Below are positions 28,070 to 41,443 of a stretch of DNA of 64,000 nt, in pieces. Source of the DNA: Ochrobactrum sp. CM-21-5. GTDB taxonomy: Bacteria > Pseudomonadota > Alphaproteobacteria > Rhizobiales > Rhizobiaceae. The notes beneath the pieces are model-generated. The model was not told where the DNA came from, did no database searches, and saw only the letters and a list, made by a program, of their open reading frames with translations. A program made the translations under genes and the position numbers. The stretch spans positions 16,507-80,506 of the forward strand of contig NZ_JACLZJ010000010.1 of NCBI RefSeq assembly GCF_014253075.1, read 5' to 3'. The stretch's first letter is position 1, and each line of letters begins with the position of its first letter.

Positions 28070-30703
28070 ATGGCAGCCGAACGTTATAATCCGCGCGTGG
28101 CGGAAGCTCATTGGCAGAAAATCTGGGAAGATAACCAGACTTTCGAGACGGACAACAGCGATCCGCGCGAGAAATATTATGTGCTCGAGATGTTCCCCTA
28201 TCCGTCGGGACGCATCCATATGGGCCATGTGCGCAATTATGCGATGGGTGACGTGGTTGCCCGTTACAAGCGCGCCAAGGGTTTCAACGTCCTGCATCCG
28301 ATGGGATGGGATGCGTTCGGCATGCCTGCGGAAAACGCGGCGATGCAGAACAAGGTGCATCCGAAGGAATGGACCTATCAGAATATCGCCACGATGAAGC
28401 GTCAGCTGAAGTCCATGGGCCTGTCTCTCGACTGGTCGCGTGAATTCGCAACCTGCGATGTCGCATATTATCACCGCCAGCAGATGCTGTTCATTGACCT
28501 CTTTGAAAAAGGGTTGGTGACGCGCAAGACCTCCAAGGTCAATTGGGATCCGGTCGACAATACCGTGCTCGCCAACGAGCAGGTGGTCGACGGACGCGGC
28601 TGGCGTTCTGGCGCGCTGGTCGAGCAGCGTGAACTGACACAATGGTTCTTCAAGATCACCGATTTCAACGAAGAGCTGCTGGCCGGTCTCGACACGCTGG
28701 ACCAATGGCCGGACAAGGTCCGTCTCATGCAGAAAAACTGGATCGGCAAGTCGGAAGGCTTGCAGGTTCGTTTTGCGCTGGACAGCCAATCGGCGCCTGA
28801 AGGGTTCTCGGAAGTTGAAGTCTATACGACACGACCGGATACGCTGTTCGGCGCGTCCTTCGTGGCTATAGCCGCCGATCATCCATTGGCGAAAAAGCTT
28901 GCCGCCGACGACGAAGCACTGTCCGCGTTCATTGACGAGTGCCATCATGCCGGAACCTCTCTGGCCGCACTGGAAACGGCTGAGAAAAAGGGCTTCGATA
29001 CAGGCGTTAAGGTCAAGCATCCGTTCGACGAGAACTGGGAGCTGCCCGTCTATGTCGCCAATTTCGTTTTGATGGAGTATGGCACGGGCGCGATTTTCGG
29101 CTGTCCCTCGGGGGATCAGCGCGACCTGGATTTCGCAAACAAATATGGTTTGCCCGTTGTGCCGGTCGTAATGCCGAAAGGCGAAACCGCTGAAAACTTC
29201 AAGATCACCGACACCGCCTATACCGACGATGGCGTGATGATCAATTCACGCTTCCTCGACGGCATGACACCGGAAGCGGCATTCAATGAAGTGGCAGACC
29301 GGCTGGAAAAGACCGACCTCGACGGTCAGCCTCAAGCCGCTCGCAAAGTGCAGTTCCGCCTGCGTGACTGGGGTATTTCACGCCAGCGCTATTGGGGTTG
29401 TCCGATCCCGATGATCCACTGCGAGACCTGCGGCGTCAATCCTGTGCCGCGCGCCGATCTGCCGGTCCAGCTGCCGGACGATGTCGAATTCGACCGTCCG
29501 GGCAATCCACTCGACCGTCACACGACCTGGCGTCATGTGACGTGCCCGAAATGCGGCGGTGAAGCCCGTCGTGAAACGGATACGATGGACACGTTCGTCG
29601 ATTCGTCCTGGTATTATACGCGTTTCACAGCTCCTTGGGAAAACGAGCCGACCGACCGCAAGGCGGCGGATCACTGGTTGCCGGTTGATCAGTATATCGG
29701 CGGTATCGAACATGCGATTCTGCATTTGCTCTATTCGCGCTTCTTCACCCGCGCCATGAAAGTGGCCGGCCATGTCGGTGTCGATGAGCCGTTCAAGGGC
29801 CTGTTTACGCAAGGGATGGTGGTGCACGAAACCTACAAGGCCAACGGCCAGTGGGTTGCGCCTGCCGATATTCGCATCGAGGAAGTCGACGGCAAGCGTG
29901 TCGCAACCATGCTCGACAACGGCGCGCCGGTTGAAATCGGCTCCATTGAAAAGATGTCGAAATCGAAGAAGAACGTGGTCGATCCCGACGACATTATTGC
30001 GTCTTATGGTGCGGACACGGCGCGCTGGTTCGTATTGTCCGATTCTCCGCCGGAACGCGATGTGATCTGGACGGAAGCGGGGGCGGAAGGCGCGCATCGT
30101 TTCGTGCAGCGCGTCTGGCGTCTGGTATCGGAAGCGGCGCCCGCGCTGAAGGACGTTCAGCCGAAGGCCGGTGCCGAAGGCGAGGCGCTGGCTGTTTCCA
30201 AGGCCGCGCACAAGGCTGTGAAGGCTATTGGCGACGACATCGAAAAGCTTGCCTTCAACCGCGGTGTGGCGCGTCTTTACGAATTGGTGAATACCATTGC
30301 CGGTCCGTTGCAGCTGACGGCGAACGGCAAAGCCGATGAAACACTGAAAGCCGCGCTGCGCGAAGCTACGGAAATGCTGATCGTCATGCTGGCGCCGATG
30401 ATGCCGCATCTGGCGGAACAGTGCCTGACGGAACTTGACGGCAAGGTTGCGGGGCAGGAAACGCTGGTCGCCCGCGCGGCCTGGCCGACATTCGATCCTG
30501 CATTGGTCGTGGAAAACGAGATTGTCATGCCAGTGCAGATCAACGGCAAGAAGCGTGGGGATTTGACAATCGCACGCGACGCTGATCAAGCTAGCATCCA
30601 GCAGGCGGTGCTCGAACTTGACTTTGTCAAGGCCGCGCTCGATGGGGGCTCGCCGAAAAAGATCATCGTGGTGCCGCAAAGGATCGTCAATGTCGTTGCC
30701 TGA
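28070..30703 (+). CDS. leuS: Leucyl-tRNA synthetase
   Basis: Charges tRNA-Leu. The 877-residue class I synthetase carries the HIGH-type motif HMGH at 50-53 in [16 protein letters not shown]. The CP1 editing domain lies at about 230-420 ([21 protein letters not shown]). DSSWYYTRF and the KMSKS loop at 628-632 follow, then the anticodon-binding helical domain. A zinc-type insertion ([10 protein letters not shown] and [10 protein letters not shown]) is present. lptE starts inside its last codons. Confidence 0.97.
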   Translation: MAAERYNPRVAEAHWQKIWEDNQTFETDNSDPREKYYVLEMFPYPSGRIHMGHVRNYAMGDVVARYKRAKGFNVLHPMGWDAFGMPAENAAMQNKVHPKEWTYQNIATMKRQLKSMGLSLDWSREFATCDVAYYHRQQMLFIDLFEKGLVTRKTSKVNWDPVDNTVLANEQVVDGRGWRSGALVEQRELTQWFFKITDFNEELLAGLDTLDQWPDKVRLMQKNWIGKSEGLQVRFALDSQSAPEGFSEVEVYTTRPDTLFGASFVAIAADHPLAKKLAADDEALSAFIDECHHAGTSLAALETAEKKGFDTGVKVKHPFDENWELPVYVANFVLMEYGTGAIFGCPSGDQRDLDFANKYGLPVVPVVMPKGETAENFKITDTAYTDDGVMINSRFLDGMTPEAAFNEVADRLEKTDLDGQPQAARKVQFRLRDWGISRQRYWGCPIPMIHCETCGVNPVPRADLPVQLPDDVEFDRPGNPLDRHTTWRHVTCPKCGGEARRETDTMDTFVDSSWYYTRFTAPWENEPTDRKAADHWLPVDQYIGGIEHAILHLLYSRFFTRAMKVAGHVGVDEPFKGLFTQGMVVHETYKANGQWVAPADIRIEEVDGKRVATMLDNGAPVEIGSIEKMSKSKKNVVDPDDIIASYGADTARWFVLSDSPPERDVIWTEAGAEGAHRFVQRVWRLVSEAAPALKDVQPKAGAEGEALAVSKAAHKAVKAIGDDIEKLAFNRGVARLYELVNTIAGPLQLTANGKADETLKAALREATEMLIVMLAPMMPHLAEQCLTELDGKVAGQETLVARAAWPTFDPALVVENEIVMPVQINGKKRGDLTIARDADQASIQQAVLELDFVKAALDGGSPKKIIVVPQRIVNVVA

Positions 30704-31268
30704 TCGTTTCCTCTCTGCATTCAAGACGTTTCGCGTGGCGTTTTTAGCGCTCGGCGCAGCACTTTTCGTGGCAGGCTGTACCGTGCAGCCGCTTTACTCG
30801 TCAGGCGGTGCGGGCAGCACGATCGGCGGCAGTGTTGCGCCGGACATGCGTACCAAGCTTGCTTCGGTGGCCATCGATCCAGCTGGTGATGTGTTCGGCC
30901 AGCAGGTGCGCAACCGGCTGATCTTCCTGCTCGGAGGCGGCGCTGGAGAGCCCGCCAATCCGAGCTACAGGCTCGGTCTTGGCCTGAGCAGTTATACGCT
31001 TAATGCCGTGAGCATCGATATCGGCGACCAGACCGACCGTACGGGCCGTCCTTCAGCCGGTATCGTCAAGGCAACATCGAATTTTGTGCTACGTGACAAG
31101 GACGGCAAGCCGCTTGCCACCGGCACACGCACGGTGGGTGCTTCGTTCGATCGTCCGCGTCAGGAATTCGCAAATCTGCGTGCCGAGCGCGATGCCCGCA
31201 AGCGTGCTGCGGAAGAATTGGCGCAGCAGATTTATCTCACTCTCGCGATGAAGATGTCAAAGCTCTGA
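30690..31268 (+). CDS. lptE: LPS assembly lipoprotein LptE
   Basis: LptE plugs and stabilises LptD, the outer-membrane channel that inserts LPS. The 192-residue precursor has a signal with a long N-terminal region and lipobox VAGC (Cys30), followed by [10 protein letters not shown], the usual LptE beginning. The rest has the small alpha/beta fold pattern ([27 protein letters not shown]...) and a charged final helix ([22 protein letters not shown]). The start is ATG 30690, overlapping the last 14 bases of leuS; the frame is open earlier but that part reads in leuS. leuS-lptE order is conserved in many Proteobacteria, which supports the call. Confidence 0.9.
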   Translation: MSLPDRFLSAFKTFRVAFLALGAALFVAGCTVQPLYSSGGAGSTIGGSVAPDMRTKLASVAIDPAGDVFGQQVRNRLIFLLGGGAGEPANPSYRLGLGLSSYTLNAVSIDIGDQTDRTGRPSAGIVKATSNFVLRDKDGKPLATGTRTVGASFDRPRQEFANLRAERDARKRAAEELAQQIYLTLAMKMSKL

Positions 31269-31292
31269 TACTGTTTCGATGTCTGTTTTTTT

Positions 31293-31323
31293 AAAAGGCG
31301 GTGCGGGTTTGTGCCGCCTTTTA
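31293..31323 (+). terminator. Terminator after leuS-lptE
   Basis: AAAAGGCGG and CCGCCTTTT make a 9-bp stem around a 12-base loop, ending in TTTTAT, 24 bases after the lptE stop. Confidence 0.8.
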
Positions 31324-31351
31324 TTCTGAGCATCATGATTTGAGGAGAACC

Positions 31352-32446
31352 ATGCGCCTCGTTTCGTTTACGGCCAAAGGCTACCGCTCGCTGCGTTCCG
31401 TCTGTTTCGATCTCGGGCAGGTGACGGTGTTCGTCGGCGAGAACGGGACCGGGAAATCGAACCTCTATCGTGCGCTGCAATTGGTCAAGGCCGCGGCCCA
31501 AGGCAGCTTCTCGATGGAAATTGTGCGCGAAGGCGGCATGCAGTCGGCCATGTGGAGCGGCAATCGTCGCAAGCATGAGCCGGCACGCATCATTCTGGAA
31601 GCGGGTTTCGAGGACGAAAGGCTGGCGTCGAGGCTTTCATATCAGGTGGAAGCAGGTCTGCCGCCACCAGTGTCCGGTGCGTTTCCCTTCGAACCCCAGA
31701 TCAAGGAAGAGCAGCTTCTGCTCGACACGGGACGACGTCCGGTCGATCTGATGGATCGCAAAGGCCCGGCTGTCTTTGCGCGGGATGGGGAGGGACGGCG
31801 CGTTGAGCACCCTGCTCGTCTTCTGACATCGGAAAGCGGGCTGGCGGTGCTTGGCCAATCGGGCCATTATCCTGAAATCGGTGACCTTTCGACACAGATG
31901 CGCGGCTGGCGCTTCTATCACGGTTTCAGAAGCGACCAGGAAGCGCCTGTGCGAAAGCCAACAATTGCGGCGACGGCAGCGATGCTCGACGAGGATGGCG
32001 GCAATCTGGCTTCCGTCTTTGCCACGCTTGCCCATATCCGCCAGGATACGGTCGATCTCGACCGGTTGGTAGGCGATGCACTGGATGATGCAAAACTAGT
32101 TGTCCCTTTTCCGGAAGAGACAGCGACATTCGGCCTTAGTTTTCCAGCCTTTCCGTCGCGGGTTTTTCGTCCGGGAGAATTGTCGGACGGGCAGATCCGG
32201 TTGCTGGCGCTGGCAGGCGCATTGTTATCCTATCGCCTGCCGCCCCTGATTGCGCTCAACGAGCCGGAAGCGAGCTTGCATCCGGATATGATTCCGGCTC
32301 TTGCCAGAATGATTGCGCAGGCTTCGCGGCGCAGCCAGATATGGATCGTGACACATTCGGCAGCTCTTGCGGATGCCATTGCAGAACTGTGCGGCGGCCG
32401 ACCTGTCCGGGTTGCCAAGAAGAACGGCGAGACGGTGCTGGATTAA
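31352..32446 (+). CDS. AAA family ATPase, RecF/SMC-like (AAA_21 type)
   Basis: This 364-residue protein has the ABC-type head fold found in RecF and OLD proteins. It has Walker A GENGTGKS at 29-36, a signature-like LSDGQIRLLALAG near 270, Walker B with the catalytic Glu in LIALNEPEASLHPDM, and a switch His in WIVTHS. The two halves are separated by only about 200 residues with no long coiled coil. No TOPRIM nuclease domain follows, so it is not a complete OLD nuclease. The start has TGAGGAGAA. It stands alone between lptE and the convergent transaldolase gene. Its role is unknown: it could relate to DNA repair, or be a lone ATPase of the kind that pairs with nucleases elsewhere. Confidence 0.82.
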   Translation: MRLVSFTAKGYRSLRSVCFDLGQVTVFVGENGTGKSNLYRALQLVKAAAQGSFSMEIVREGGMQSAMWSGNRRKHEPARIILEAGFEDERLASRLSYQVEAGLPPPVSGAFPFEPQIKEEQLLLDTGRRPVDLMDRKGPAVFARDGEGRRVEHPARLLTSESGLAVLGQSGHYPEIGDLSTQMRGWRFYHGFRSDQEAPVRKPTIAATAAMLDEDGGNLASVFATLAHIRQDTVDLDRLVGDALDDAKLVVPFPEETATFGLSFPAFPSRVFRPGELSDGQIRLLALAGALLSYRLPPLIALNEPEASLHPDMIPALARMIAQASRRSQIWIVTHSAALADAIAELCGGRPVRVAKKNGETVLD

Positions 32447-32452
32447 ACAAAA

Positions 32453-32473
32453 CGGCGAGTCAATGACCCGCCG
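32453..32473 (-). terminator. Terminator after the transaldolase gene
   Basis: CGGCG-GTCA and TGAC-CGCCG pair, each strand with one single-base bulge. On the minus strand TTTTGTTT follows, so it serves the transaldolase gene; it may also slow the convergent ATPase transcript. Confidence 0.7.
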
Positions 32474-32496
32474 CCTTGAACAGAATCCTGCGCCGG

Positions 32497-33150
32497 TCAG
32501 GCGATTTTCTGGCCGGTTTTCGCCCAATCGGCGAGGAAGGCTTCGAGACCCTTGTCGGTCAGCGGGTGCTTGACGAGAGCCTTGAGCGTTGCAGGAGGTG
32601 CGGTGACGACATCAGCGCCAATGAGAGCTGCTTCCTTGACGTGATTGACGGTACGAACCGAAGCGGCCAGAATTTCCGTGCGGAAATCGTAGTTGTCGTA
32701 AATCGTGCGGATTTCTGCAATCAGTTCCATGCCGTTGATACCGGTGTCGTCAAGACGACCGATGAACGGCGAAATGAACGTCGCACCGGCCTTGGCTGCC
32801 AAGAGCGCCTGATTGGCCGAAAAGCAGAGCGTCATGTTGACCTTGTGGCCTTCCGACGAGAGGGCCTTACAGGCTTTGAGACCGTCGAGGGTTACGGGCA
32901 GCTTGATGCAGATATTATCAGCGATCTTGGAAATGACAGCTGCTTCTTTCATCATCTGCTCATATTCAGTGGCAGCGACTTCAGCAGAAACCGGACCCTT
33001 GACGATGTTGCAGATTTCCTTGGTGACTTCGATGATGTCACGACCCGATTTCAGAATGAGGGATGGGTTGGTGGTCACGCCATCGACCAACCCGAGGTCG
33101 TTGAGTTCGCGGATTTCCTTTACGTCCGCAGTGTCCACGAAAAACTTCAT
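32497..33150 (-). CDS. tal: Transaldolase, short (TalC/Fsa) subfamily
   Basis: The 217-residue protein is a single TIM barrel of the short class I aldolase group. It either exchanges C3 units in the pentose phosphate pathway or cleaves fructose-6-phosphate; sequence alone does not settle which. Diagnostic parts are [39 protein letters not shown] with the Schiff-base lysine, [32 protein letters not shown] and the last-helix [17 protein letters not shown] precedes the ATG. It is divergent from priA, with less than 100 bases between the chosen starts. Confidence 0.92.
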   Translation of the reverse strand: MKFFVDTADVKEIRELNDLGLVDGVTTNPSLILKSGRDIIEVTKEICNIVKGPVSAEVAATEYEQMMKEAAVISKIADNICIKLPVTLDGLKACKALSSEGHKVNMTLCFSANQALLAAKAGATFISPFIGRLDDTGINGMELIAEIRTIYDNYDFRTEILAASVRTVNHVKEAALIGADVVTAPPATLKALVKHPLTDKGLEAFLADWAKTGQKIA

Positions 33151-33248
33151 AACAGCGTTCCTCCATAATGAGCGCGGGTGTATTGGGAGAGATAAATCCC
33201 GGAAGGTGGCTTTTCTTTAGCGCAAAGCCACGCCAAGGTCACGCCATC

Positions 33249-35471
33249 ATGTCGAAAGATTCGCACGATATTGCCAATAGTGTTTCTGGTCTCTTTCCGG
33301 AGCTCGCACCACGGGTTGTTCCCGTGCTCGTCCCGATGCCCGCAGAGCGGCCTTATTCTTATATGGTGCCGGACGGGATGAACGTCCAGCCCGGTTCGAT
33401 CGTACGCGTGCCGTTGGGGCCGAGGGAGGTGGCGGGTATCGTCTGTGAAGGTGAAACCGATGCCGTCGATGCCAGAAAGCTGCGATCCATCTCGGAAATG
33501 TTTGACTGTCCGCCGGTCGATGGCGAGATGCTGCGCTTCATGCGCTGGGCAGCCGACTACACCTTGTCGCCGCCGGGCATGGTAGCGCGTATGGTGCTGC
33601 GCGCACCTGCCGCCTTCGATCCTGAACCAAAAGTTCCGGGCCTTCGTTATTCCGGTAGTGAACCGGAACGCATGACCGATGCCCGTGCGCGCGTGATGGG
33701 GCTTGCCCGCGACGGCCTTGCCTGGACACGCTCCGGCCTTGCACATGCGGCAGGCGTTTCACTGACGGTCGTTGACGGGTTGAAAGCGCAAGGCGTGTTC
33801 GAGGAAGTCATGCTGCCCCCGCCAGCTGTCGTGGCGACGCCGGACACAGATTATGCGCCCGCCACGTTGTCGGAAGACCAGCGGGCCGCAGCCGAAATGC
33901 TTTGTGAAACTGTTGAAGCGGACAGTTTTGCCGTATCGCTGCTTGATGGGGTGACTGGATCGGGCAAAACCGAGGTCTATTTCGAGGCCGTCGCCAAAGC
34001 GTTGGAGCAGGGTAGGCAGGTGCTGATTCTCCTCCCAGAGATCGCCTTGACCCAGCAATTTCTGGATCGCTTTCATAACCGTTTCGGCGCCAAGCCCGCC
34101 GAATGGCATTCCGACCTCGCGCCGCGAACGCGTGAACGCGTCTGGCGGCAAGTGACGGAAGGCACGGTGCGGGTGGTTGCAGGTGCGCGTTCGGCGCTGT
34201 TTCTGCCGTTCAAGGAGCTTGGGCTGATCGTGGTCGATGAAGAACATGACCCTGCCTACAAGCAGGAAGACCGTGTCTTCTATAATGCCCGCGACATGGC
34301 GGTGGTGCGCGGCCATATTGGCGGCTTTCCGGTAGTGCTGGCGTCAGCGACGCCATCTATCGAAAGCCAGGTCAATGCCGATCAGGGCCGCTATAAGCGA
34401 ATCAAGCTTTACGGGCGTTATGCGGAAGCCGCGCTTCCTGACCTTAAAACCATCGATATGCGCCGGTCCCCGCCGCCGCCAGGGCGCTTTCTGTCGCCCG
34501 CACTCACCGAAGCAGTGGGCAGGACGGTGGCGCGCGGGGAGCAGGCGCTTCTGTTCCTCAACCGGCGCGGTTATGCGCCGCTGACATTGTGTCGGGTATG
34601 CGGCCATCGCTTTCAGTGCCCACAATGTTCGAGCTGGCTGGTCGAGCATCGTTTTCGCGGACAGCTCATGTGCCATCAATGCGGCTATCATGAGCCGGTA
34701 CCAGAAGCCTGTCCGGAATGCGGGACGCTCGATCATCTGGTGGCCTGCGGGCCGGGAGTCGAGCGAATCGCCGAAGAAGTTGCGGCGACTTTCAGCGATG
34801 CGCGAATCATAGTTCTTTCGTCGGATATGGCAGGTGGCGTCAAGCGGCTGCGGCTCGAGCTCGATGCCATCGCGAAAGGCGAAGCAGACATCGTAATTGG
34901 TACACAGCTTGTCGCCAAGGGCCACAACTTTCCCAATATGACGCTGGTGGGCGTGGTGGATGCCGATCTAGGGCTGGCGAACGGCGACCCGCGTGCAGCA
35001 GAACGCACGTTCCAGCTGCTCAATCAGGTGACGGGCCGCGCGGGCCGCACGGGCCGCAAGAGCCTCGGCTTGCTCCAGACCTATCAGCCGGATCATCCCG
35101 TCATGCGCGCTATCGTGAGCAGTGATGCAGAGGCCTTCTACACCCGCGAGATTGAGGAGCGTGAACGCAGCGCGTTGCCGCCATTCGGGCGGCTTGCGGC
35201 GCTCATCATATCTGCTGATAACCGCCCGAATGCCGAGGCTCATGCGCGTGCGCTTCGCCGCGCAGCCCCCGCATCTCCGGAAATTTCTGTACTTGGCCCG
35301 GCGGAAGCGCCTTTGGCGCTAGTGCGCGGCCGTTACCGTTTCCGCATACTGGTCCACGGCACAAAACGTGCTGATATTCAGGGGTTTATTCGGGCATTGC
35401 TAGCTGCTGCACCGAGAGAAAGGGGATCTATCCGGGTGCACGTGGATATTGATCCGCAGAGCTTCCTTTGA
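33249..35471 (+). CDS. priA: Primosomal protein N', replication restart helicase PriA
   Basis: PriA recognises stalled forks and loads the replicative helicase. The product has 740 residues. The N-terminal 3-prime DNA-end-binding domain begins RVVPVLVPMPAERPYSYMVPDGM. Helicase motifs are GVTGSGKTEVYFEA near 235, RSALFLPF, VVDEEHD near 330 and LASATPSIES. Zinc cysteines appear as CRVCGHRFQCPQC and CHQCGYHEPVPEACPECG, and the C-terminal helicase block has IGTQLVAKGHNFPNMTLVGVVDAD. I start at ATG 33249; an ATG at 33168 would add 27 residues without homology. The gene is divergent from tal. Confidence 0.95.
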   Translation: MSKDSHDIANSVSGLFPELAPRVVPVLVPMPAERPYSYMVPDGMNVQPGSIVRVPLGPREVAGIVCEGETDAVDARKLRSISEMFDCPPVDGEMLRFMRWAADYTLSPPGMVARMVLRAPAAFDPEPKVPGLRYSGSEPERMTDARARVMGLARDGLAWTRSGLAHAAGVSLTVVDGLKAQGVFEEVMLPPPAVVATPDTDYAPATLSEDQRAAAEMLCETVEADSFAVSLLDGVTGSGKTEVYFEAVAKALEQGRQVLILLPEIALTQQFLDRFHNRFGAKPAEWHSDLAPRTRERVWRQVTEGTVRVVAGARSALFLPFKELGLIVVDEEHDPAYKQEDRVFYNARDMAVVRGHIGGFPVVLASATPSIESQVNADQGRYKRIKLYGRYAEAALPDLKTIDMRRSPPPPGRFLSPALTEAVGRTVARGEQALLFLNRRGYAPLTLCRVCGHRFQCPQCSSWLVEHRFRGQLMCHQCGYHEPVPEACPECGTLDHLVACGPGVERIAEEVAATFSDARIIVLSSDMAGGVKRLRLELDAIAKGEADIVIGTQLVAKGHNFPNMTLVGVVDADLGLANGDPRAAERTFQLLNQVTGRAGRTGRKSLGLLQTYQPDHPVMRAIVSSDAEAFYTREIEERERSALPPFGRLAALIISADNRPNAEAHARALRRAAPASPEISVLGPAEAPLALVRGRYRFRILVHGTKRADIQGFIRALLAAAPRERGSIRVHVDIDPQSFL

Positions 35472-35537
35472 CGCGAACTGGCATGGAAGACCGACCGAAT
35501 TTCCGCTATACGGCCTGAAACCAAGAGGGTGAGAGTG

Positions 35538-35927
35538 ATGGAATTCTATCTTCCGACAACGACGGGTGAATGGCTTGCCTGGATGAGTGCGGCTGTGACC
35601 GCTTTTCTGGGGCTGGTCATGCTGTTCGCCCCAGGTATCAGCATGAGGTTGCTGCGGCTCCAGCCCGCAAACGGGCGGTCTGAAGCCTACGGCTCAATCC
35701 GCGCGACCATGGCGGGCTTTTATCTGGGGCTCGGCATTGGCTGCCTCATCTTTGCCCAACCCTTCTTGTGGGTCGTGCTCGGCACAGCATGGGGGTTCGC
35801 GCTGTTCGGGCGCTTCATTTCGATGATGTCGGATAAGGGATCCAGTTTCTATAGTACGGTTTTTGCCGTGATCGAATTCGTGCTGGCGGCGGGTCCCTTG
35901 CTCTATGCTTTTGGCCTTGTTGCGTGA
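35538..35927 (+). CDS. Small four-helix membrane protein of unknown function
   Basis: A 129-residue protein with about four hydrophobic segments (AWMSAAVTAFLGLVMLFAPGI; AGFYLGLGIGCLIF; FLWVVLGTAWGFALFGRFI; VFAVIEFVLAAGPLLYAFGLV). The conserved GRSEAYGSIRATMAGFYLGLGIG and GRFISMMSDKGSS pattern resembles DUF4345-like proteins; I recall relatives annotated as phage infection protein in Rhizobiales, but that is not verified here. The start is ATG 35538 with AGAGGG 8 bases upstream. It lies between priA and the ATPase operon on the same strand, but 269 bases before atpH, so it is probably not part of that operon. Confidence 0.72.
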   Translation: MEFYLPTTTGEWLAWMSAAVTAFLGLVMLFAPGISMRLLRLQPANGRSEAYGSIRATMAGFYLGLGIGCLIFAQPFLWVVLGTAWGFALFGRFISMMSDKGSSFYSTVFAVIEFVLAAGPLLYAFGLVA

Positions 35928-36196
35928 GCGATTTTACGGCCTGAAGTTGCACACTGCAGCGGTGAAGACGGAAAGTGAGACTTTTTTAACCTTCAAATGC
36001 GGCAAACCTTACACAAAAGTGCGGGATTCCCGTGTTGCGAGTCCTGTTCGTCTATGCTAGACGGCAATCACATTTCGGTGTTGGTGTGCTCGCACGTCAG
36101 TGGTTTTCCGGAAACATTCAATAAAATCATCGGCTTGGCGCCCTGAGCATCATTGGGTCCCAAAAGGATGATTTCAACGTAGAGAGCAGGTTGTTC
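35928..36196 (+). other. Leader region of the atp operon
   Basis: These 269 bases between the small membrane gene and atpH should contain the promoter of atpHAGDC. A TATGCT sits at 36053, but the best upstream hexamer (TTGCGA, 36035) is only 12 bases away, so I do not claim a promoter. No gene and no strong hairpin is seen. Confidence 0.4.
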
Positions 36197-38286
<2,090 letters not shown>

Positions 38287-38307
38287 AATTTGTGACGGGA
38301 TGAACGG

Positions 38308-39186
38308 ATGCCTTCACTAAAGGATCTGAGAAACCGTATCGCCTCGGTCAAGGCGACGCAGAAGATCACCAAGGCGATGCAGATGGTCGCTGCGGCGAAG
38401 CTGCGCCGTGCCCAGGAAGCTGCGGAGGCCGCACGGCCTTACTCGCAGCGCATGGGCGCCGTTCTCGCGAATATCGCGCAGAATGTCAGCGGTGAAGACG
38501 CGCCGGCCCTGATGGCTGGTACGGGCAAGGACGACGTGCATCTGCTCGTCGTCTGTACAGCTGAACGCGGCCTTTGCGGCGGTTTCAATTCGCAGATCGC
38601 GCGTCTGGCGCGTGACCATGCCCGCAAGCTCCTGGCTGAAGGCAAGACGGTCAAGATCATCACGGTCGGCAAGAAGGGCGCGGATATTTTGCGTCGTGAA
38701 TTTGCCAGCCTGATCATCGATCATGTCAATCTGCGTGAAGTCAAACAGCTCGCTTTCGTGCATGCCGACCAGATCGGCCACAAAGTGATCGGGCTGTTCG
38801 ATGAAGGCGCATTTGACGTCTGCACACTGTTCTATTCCGAATTCAAGTCGGTTATCGCCCAGGTTCCGACCGCGCAGCAACTCATTCCCGCTTCGGCTGG
38901 CGATGACGTGCAAGCGGAAGCCGAGGGTGACGCGATTTATGAATACGAACCTGATCCTGCGGCGATCCTGAGCACGCTGATCCCGCGCAATATCTCGGTC
39001 CAGATTTTCCGCGCATTGCTGGAGAACGTGGCAGGCGAGATGGGCGCGAAGATGAGCGCAATGGACAATGCGACGCGCAATGCGGGCGACATGATCAACA
39101 AGCTGTCGATCACGTATAACCGCCAGCGTCAGGCGCAGATCACCAAGGAACTGATCGAAATCATTTCGGGCGCGGAAGCGCTCTAA
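38308..39186 (+). CDS. atpG: ATP synthase F1 subunit gamma
   Basis: Gamma is the central rotor shaft. The 292-residue protein starts [36 protein letters not shown], the conserved N-terminal coiled-coil strand, and ends with [43 protein letters not shown], the C-terminal strand that contacts the beta DELSEED region. The middle includes [15 protein letters not shown]. It follows atpA by 21 bases. Confidence 0.98.
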   Translation: MPSLKDLRNRIASVKATQKITKAMQMVAAAKLRRAQEAAEAARPYSQRMGAVLANIAQNVSGEDAPALMAGTGKDDVHLLVVCTAERGLCGGFNSQIARLARDHARKLLAEGKTVKIITVGKKGADILRREFASLIIDHVNLREVKQLAFVHADQIGHKVIGLFDEGAFDVCTLFYSEFKSVIAQVPTAQQLIPASAGDDVQAEAEGDAIYEYEPDPAAILSTLIPRNISVQIFRALLENVAGEMGAKMSAMDNATRNAGDMINKLSITYNRQRQAQITKELIEIISGAEAL

Positions 39187-39197
39187 TCGGAAGGTAA

Positions 39198-40757
<1,560 letters not shown>

Positions 40758-40782
40758 TGAATTGAGTTCCTATTAAGTTTCG

Positions 40783-40802
40783 GGCGGGCATTCGTGCCCG
40801 CC
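40783..40802 (+). other. UUCG hairpin between atpD and atpC
   Basis: GGCGGGCA and TGCCCGCC form a perfect 8-bp stem capped by TTCG, an exceptionally stable RNA tetraloop, in the 81-base atpD-atpC gap. No T run follows, so it is not a normal terminator. It probably protects or separates the mRNA segments and may lower epsilon expression. Confidence 0.75.
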
Positions 40803-40838
40803 GCGAATACTCAATCATTCGAAATTCAAGTGAGAACC

Positions 40839-41246
40839 ATGGCTCAAGCTTTCCAATTCGAACTCGTGTCGCCTGAACGGCTCCTGCTTTCTGCGCAGGT
40901 GACGGAAGTCGTCATTCCGGGTAGCGAAGGCTATCTGACGGCTCTCGCCGGTCATTCTCCGCTGATGACGACGATCATGCCGGGTGTCGTTTCGGTGAAG
41001 CTGGCCGACGGCAAGTCGGACTCTTACGTGGTGTTCGGCGGTTTCGCCGATATTACACCGCAAAGCTGCACCGTACTGGCTGAATCCGCGACTCATGTGG
41101 ACGATATCGACCCGGCTGATATTCAGCGCCGTATCGAACACGCCCGCAAGATGCTGGACGATGCTTCGTCGAACGAACATCGAACCAAGGCAGAAATCTT
41201 CCTGCACCAGCTTATGACGTTGCAGGGCACGATTATGCCAGCCTGA
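40839..41246 (+). CDS. atpC: ATP synthase F1 subunit epsilon
   Basis: Epsilon links gamma to the c-ring and can inhibit ATP hydrolysis. The 135-residue protein has the beta-sandwich (FELVSPERLLLSAQVTEVVIPGSEGYLTALAGHSPLMTTIMPG) and a C-terminal helical hairpin (ADIQRRIEHARKMLDDASSNEHRTKAEIFLHQLMTLQ). ATG 40839 is chosen with TGAGAA before it; the open frame starts in the loop of the upstream hairpin and is not a real start. It is the last gene of the operon. Confidence 0.96.
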   Translation: MAQAFQFELVSPERLLLSAQVTEVVIPGSEGYLTALAGHSPLMTTIMPGVVSVKLADGKSDSYVVFGGFADITPQSCTVLAESATHVDDIDPADIQRRIEHARKMLDDASSNEHRTKAEIFLHQLMTLQGTIMPA

Positions 41247-41269
41247 TAAAGGCATCCTTTGAGATTCTC

Positions 41270-41299
41270 AAAAAAGCGGGCTTTTGGCCCGTTTTTTTT
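41270..41299 (+). terminator. Terminator of the atp operon
   Basis: AAAAAAGCGGGC and GCCCGTTTTTTTT pair around TTTTG (one unpaired base), 23 bases after the atpC stop. Confidence 0.9.
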
Positions 41300-41414
41300 A
41301 TGGCTTTATCGGGTGCGGGAACGGCGTCACGGATGGCTATCCCATCACACTTGCGTGAGTTTGATAAGTTCGCTTGAAAATAGGTCATATGCAATTTATC
41401 CCAGCCCCTAATCA

Positions 41415-41426
41415 TTAGTTTACTAA
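41415..41426. promoter_or_regulatory. MarR/SlyA-type operator
   Basis: TTAGT-TT-ACTAA is a perfect 12-bp palindrome, 18 bases before the marR start. It has the TTAG-N4-CTAA form of the SlyA site (TTAGCAAGCTAA). Autoregulation by the adjacent gene is inferred. Confidence 0.6.
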
Positions 41427-41443
41427 TTTATAAGGCGATTTGT

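Noticed and set aside
36035..36058. A sigma-70 promoter for the atp operon (TTGCGA...TATGCT)
   Set aside because: The spacing is 12 bases, too short for a sigma-70 promoter, and no better pair is evident.
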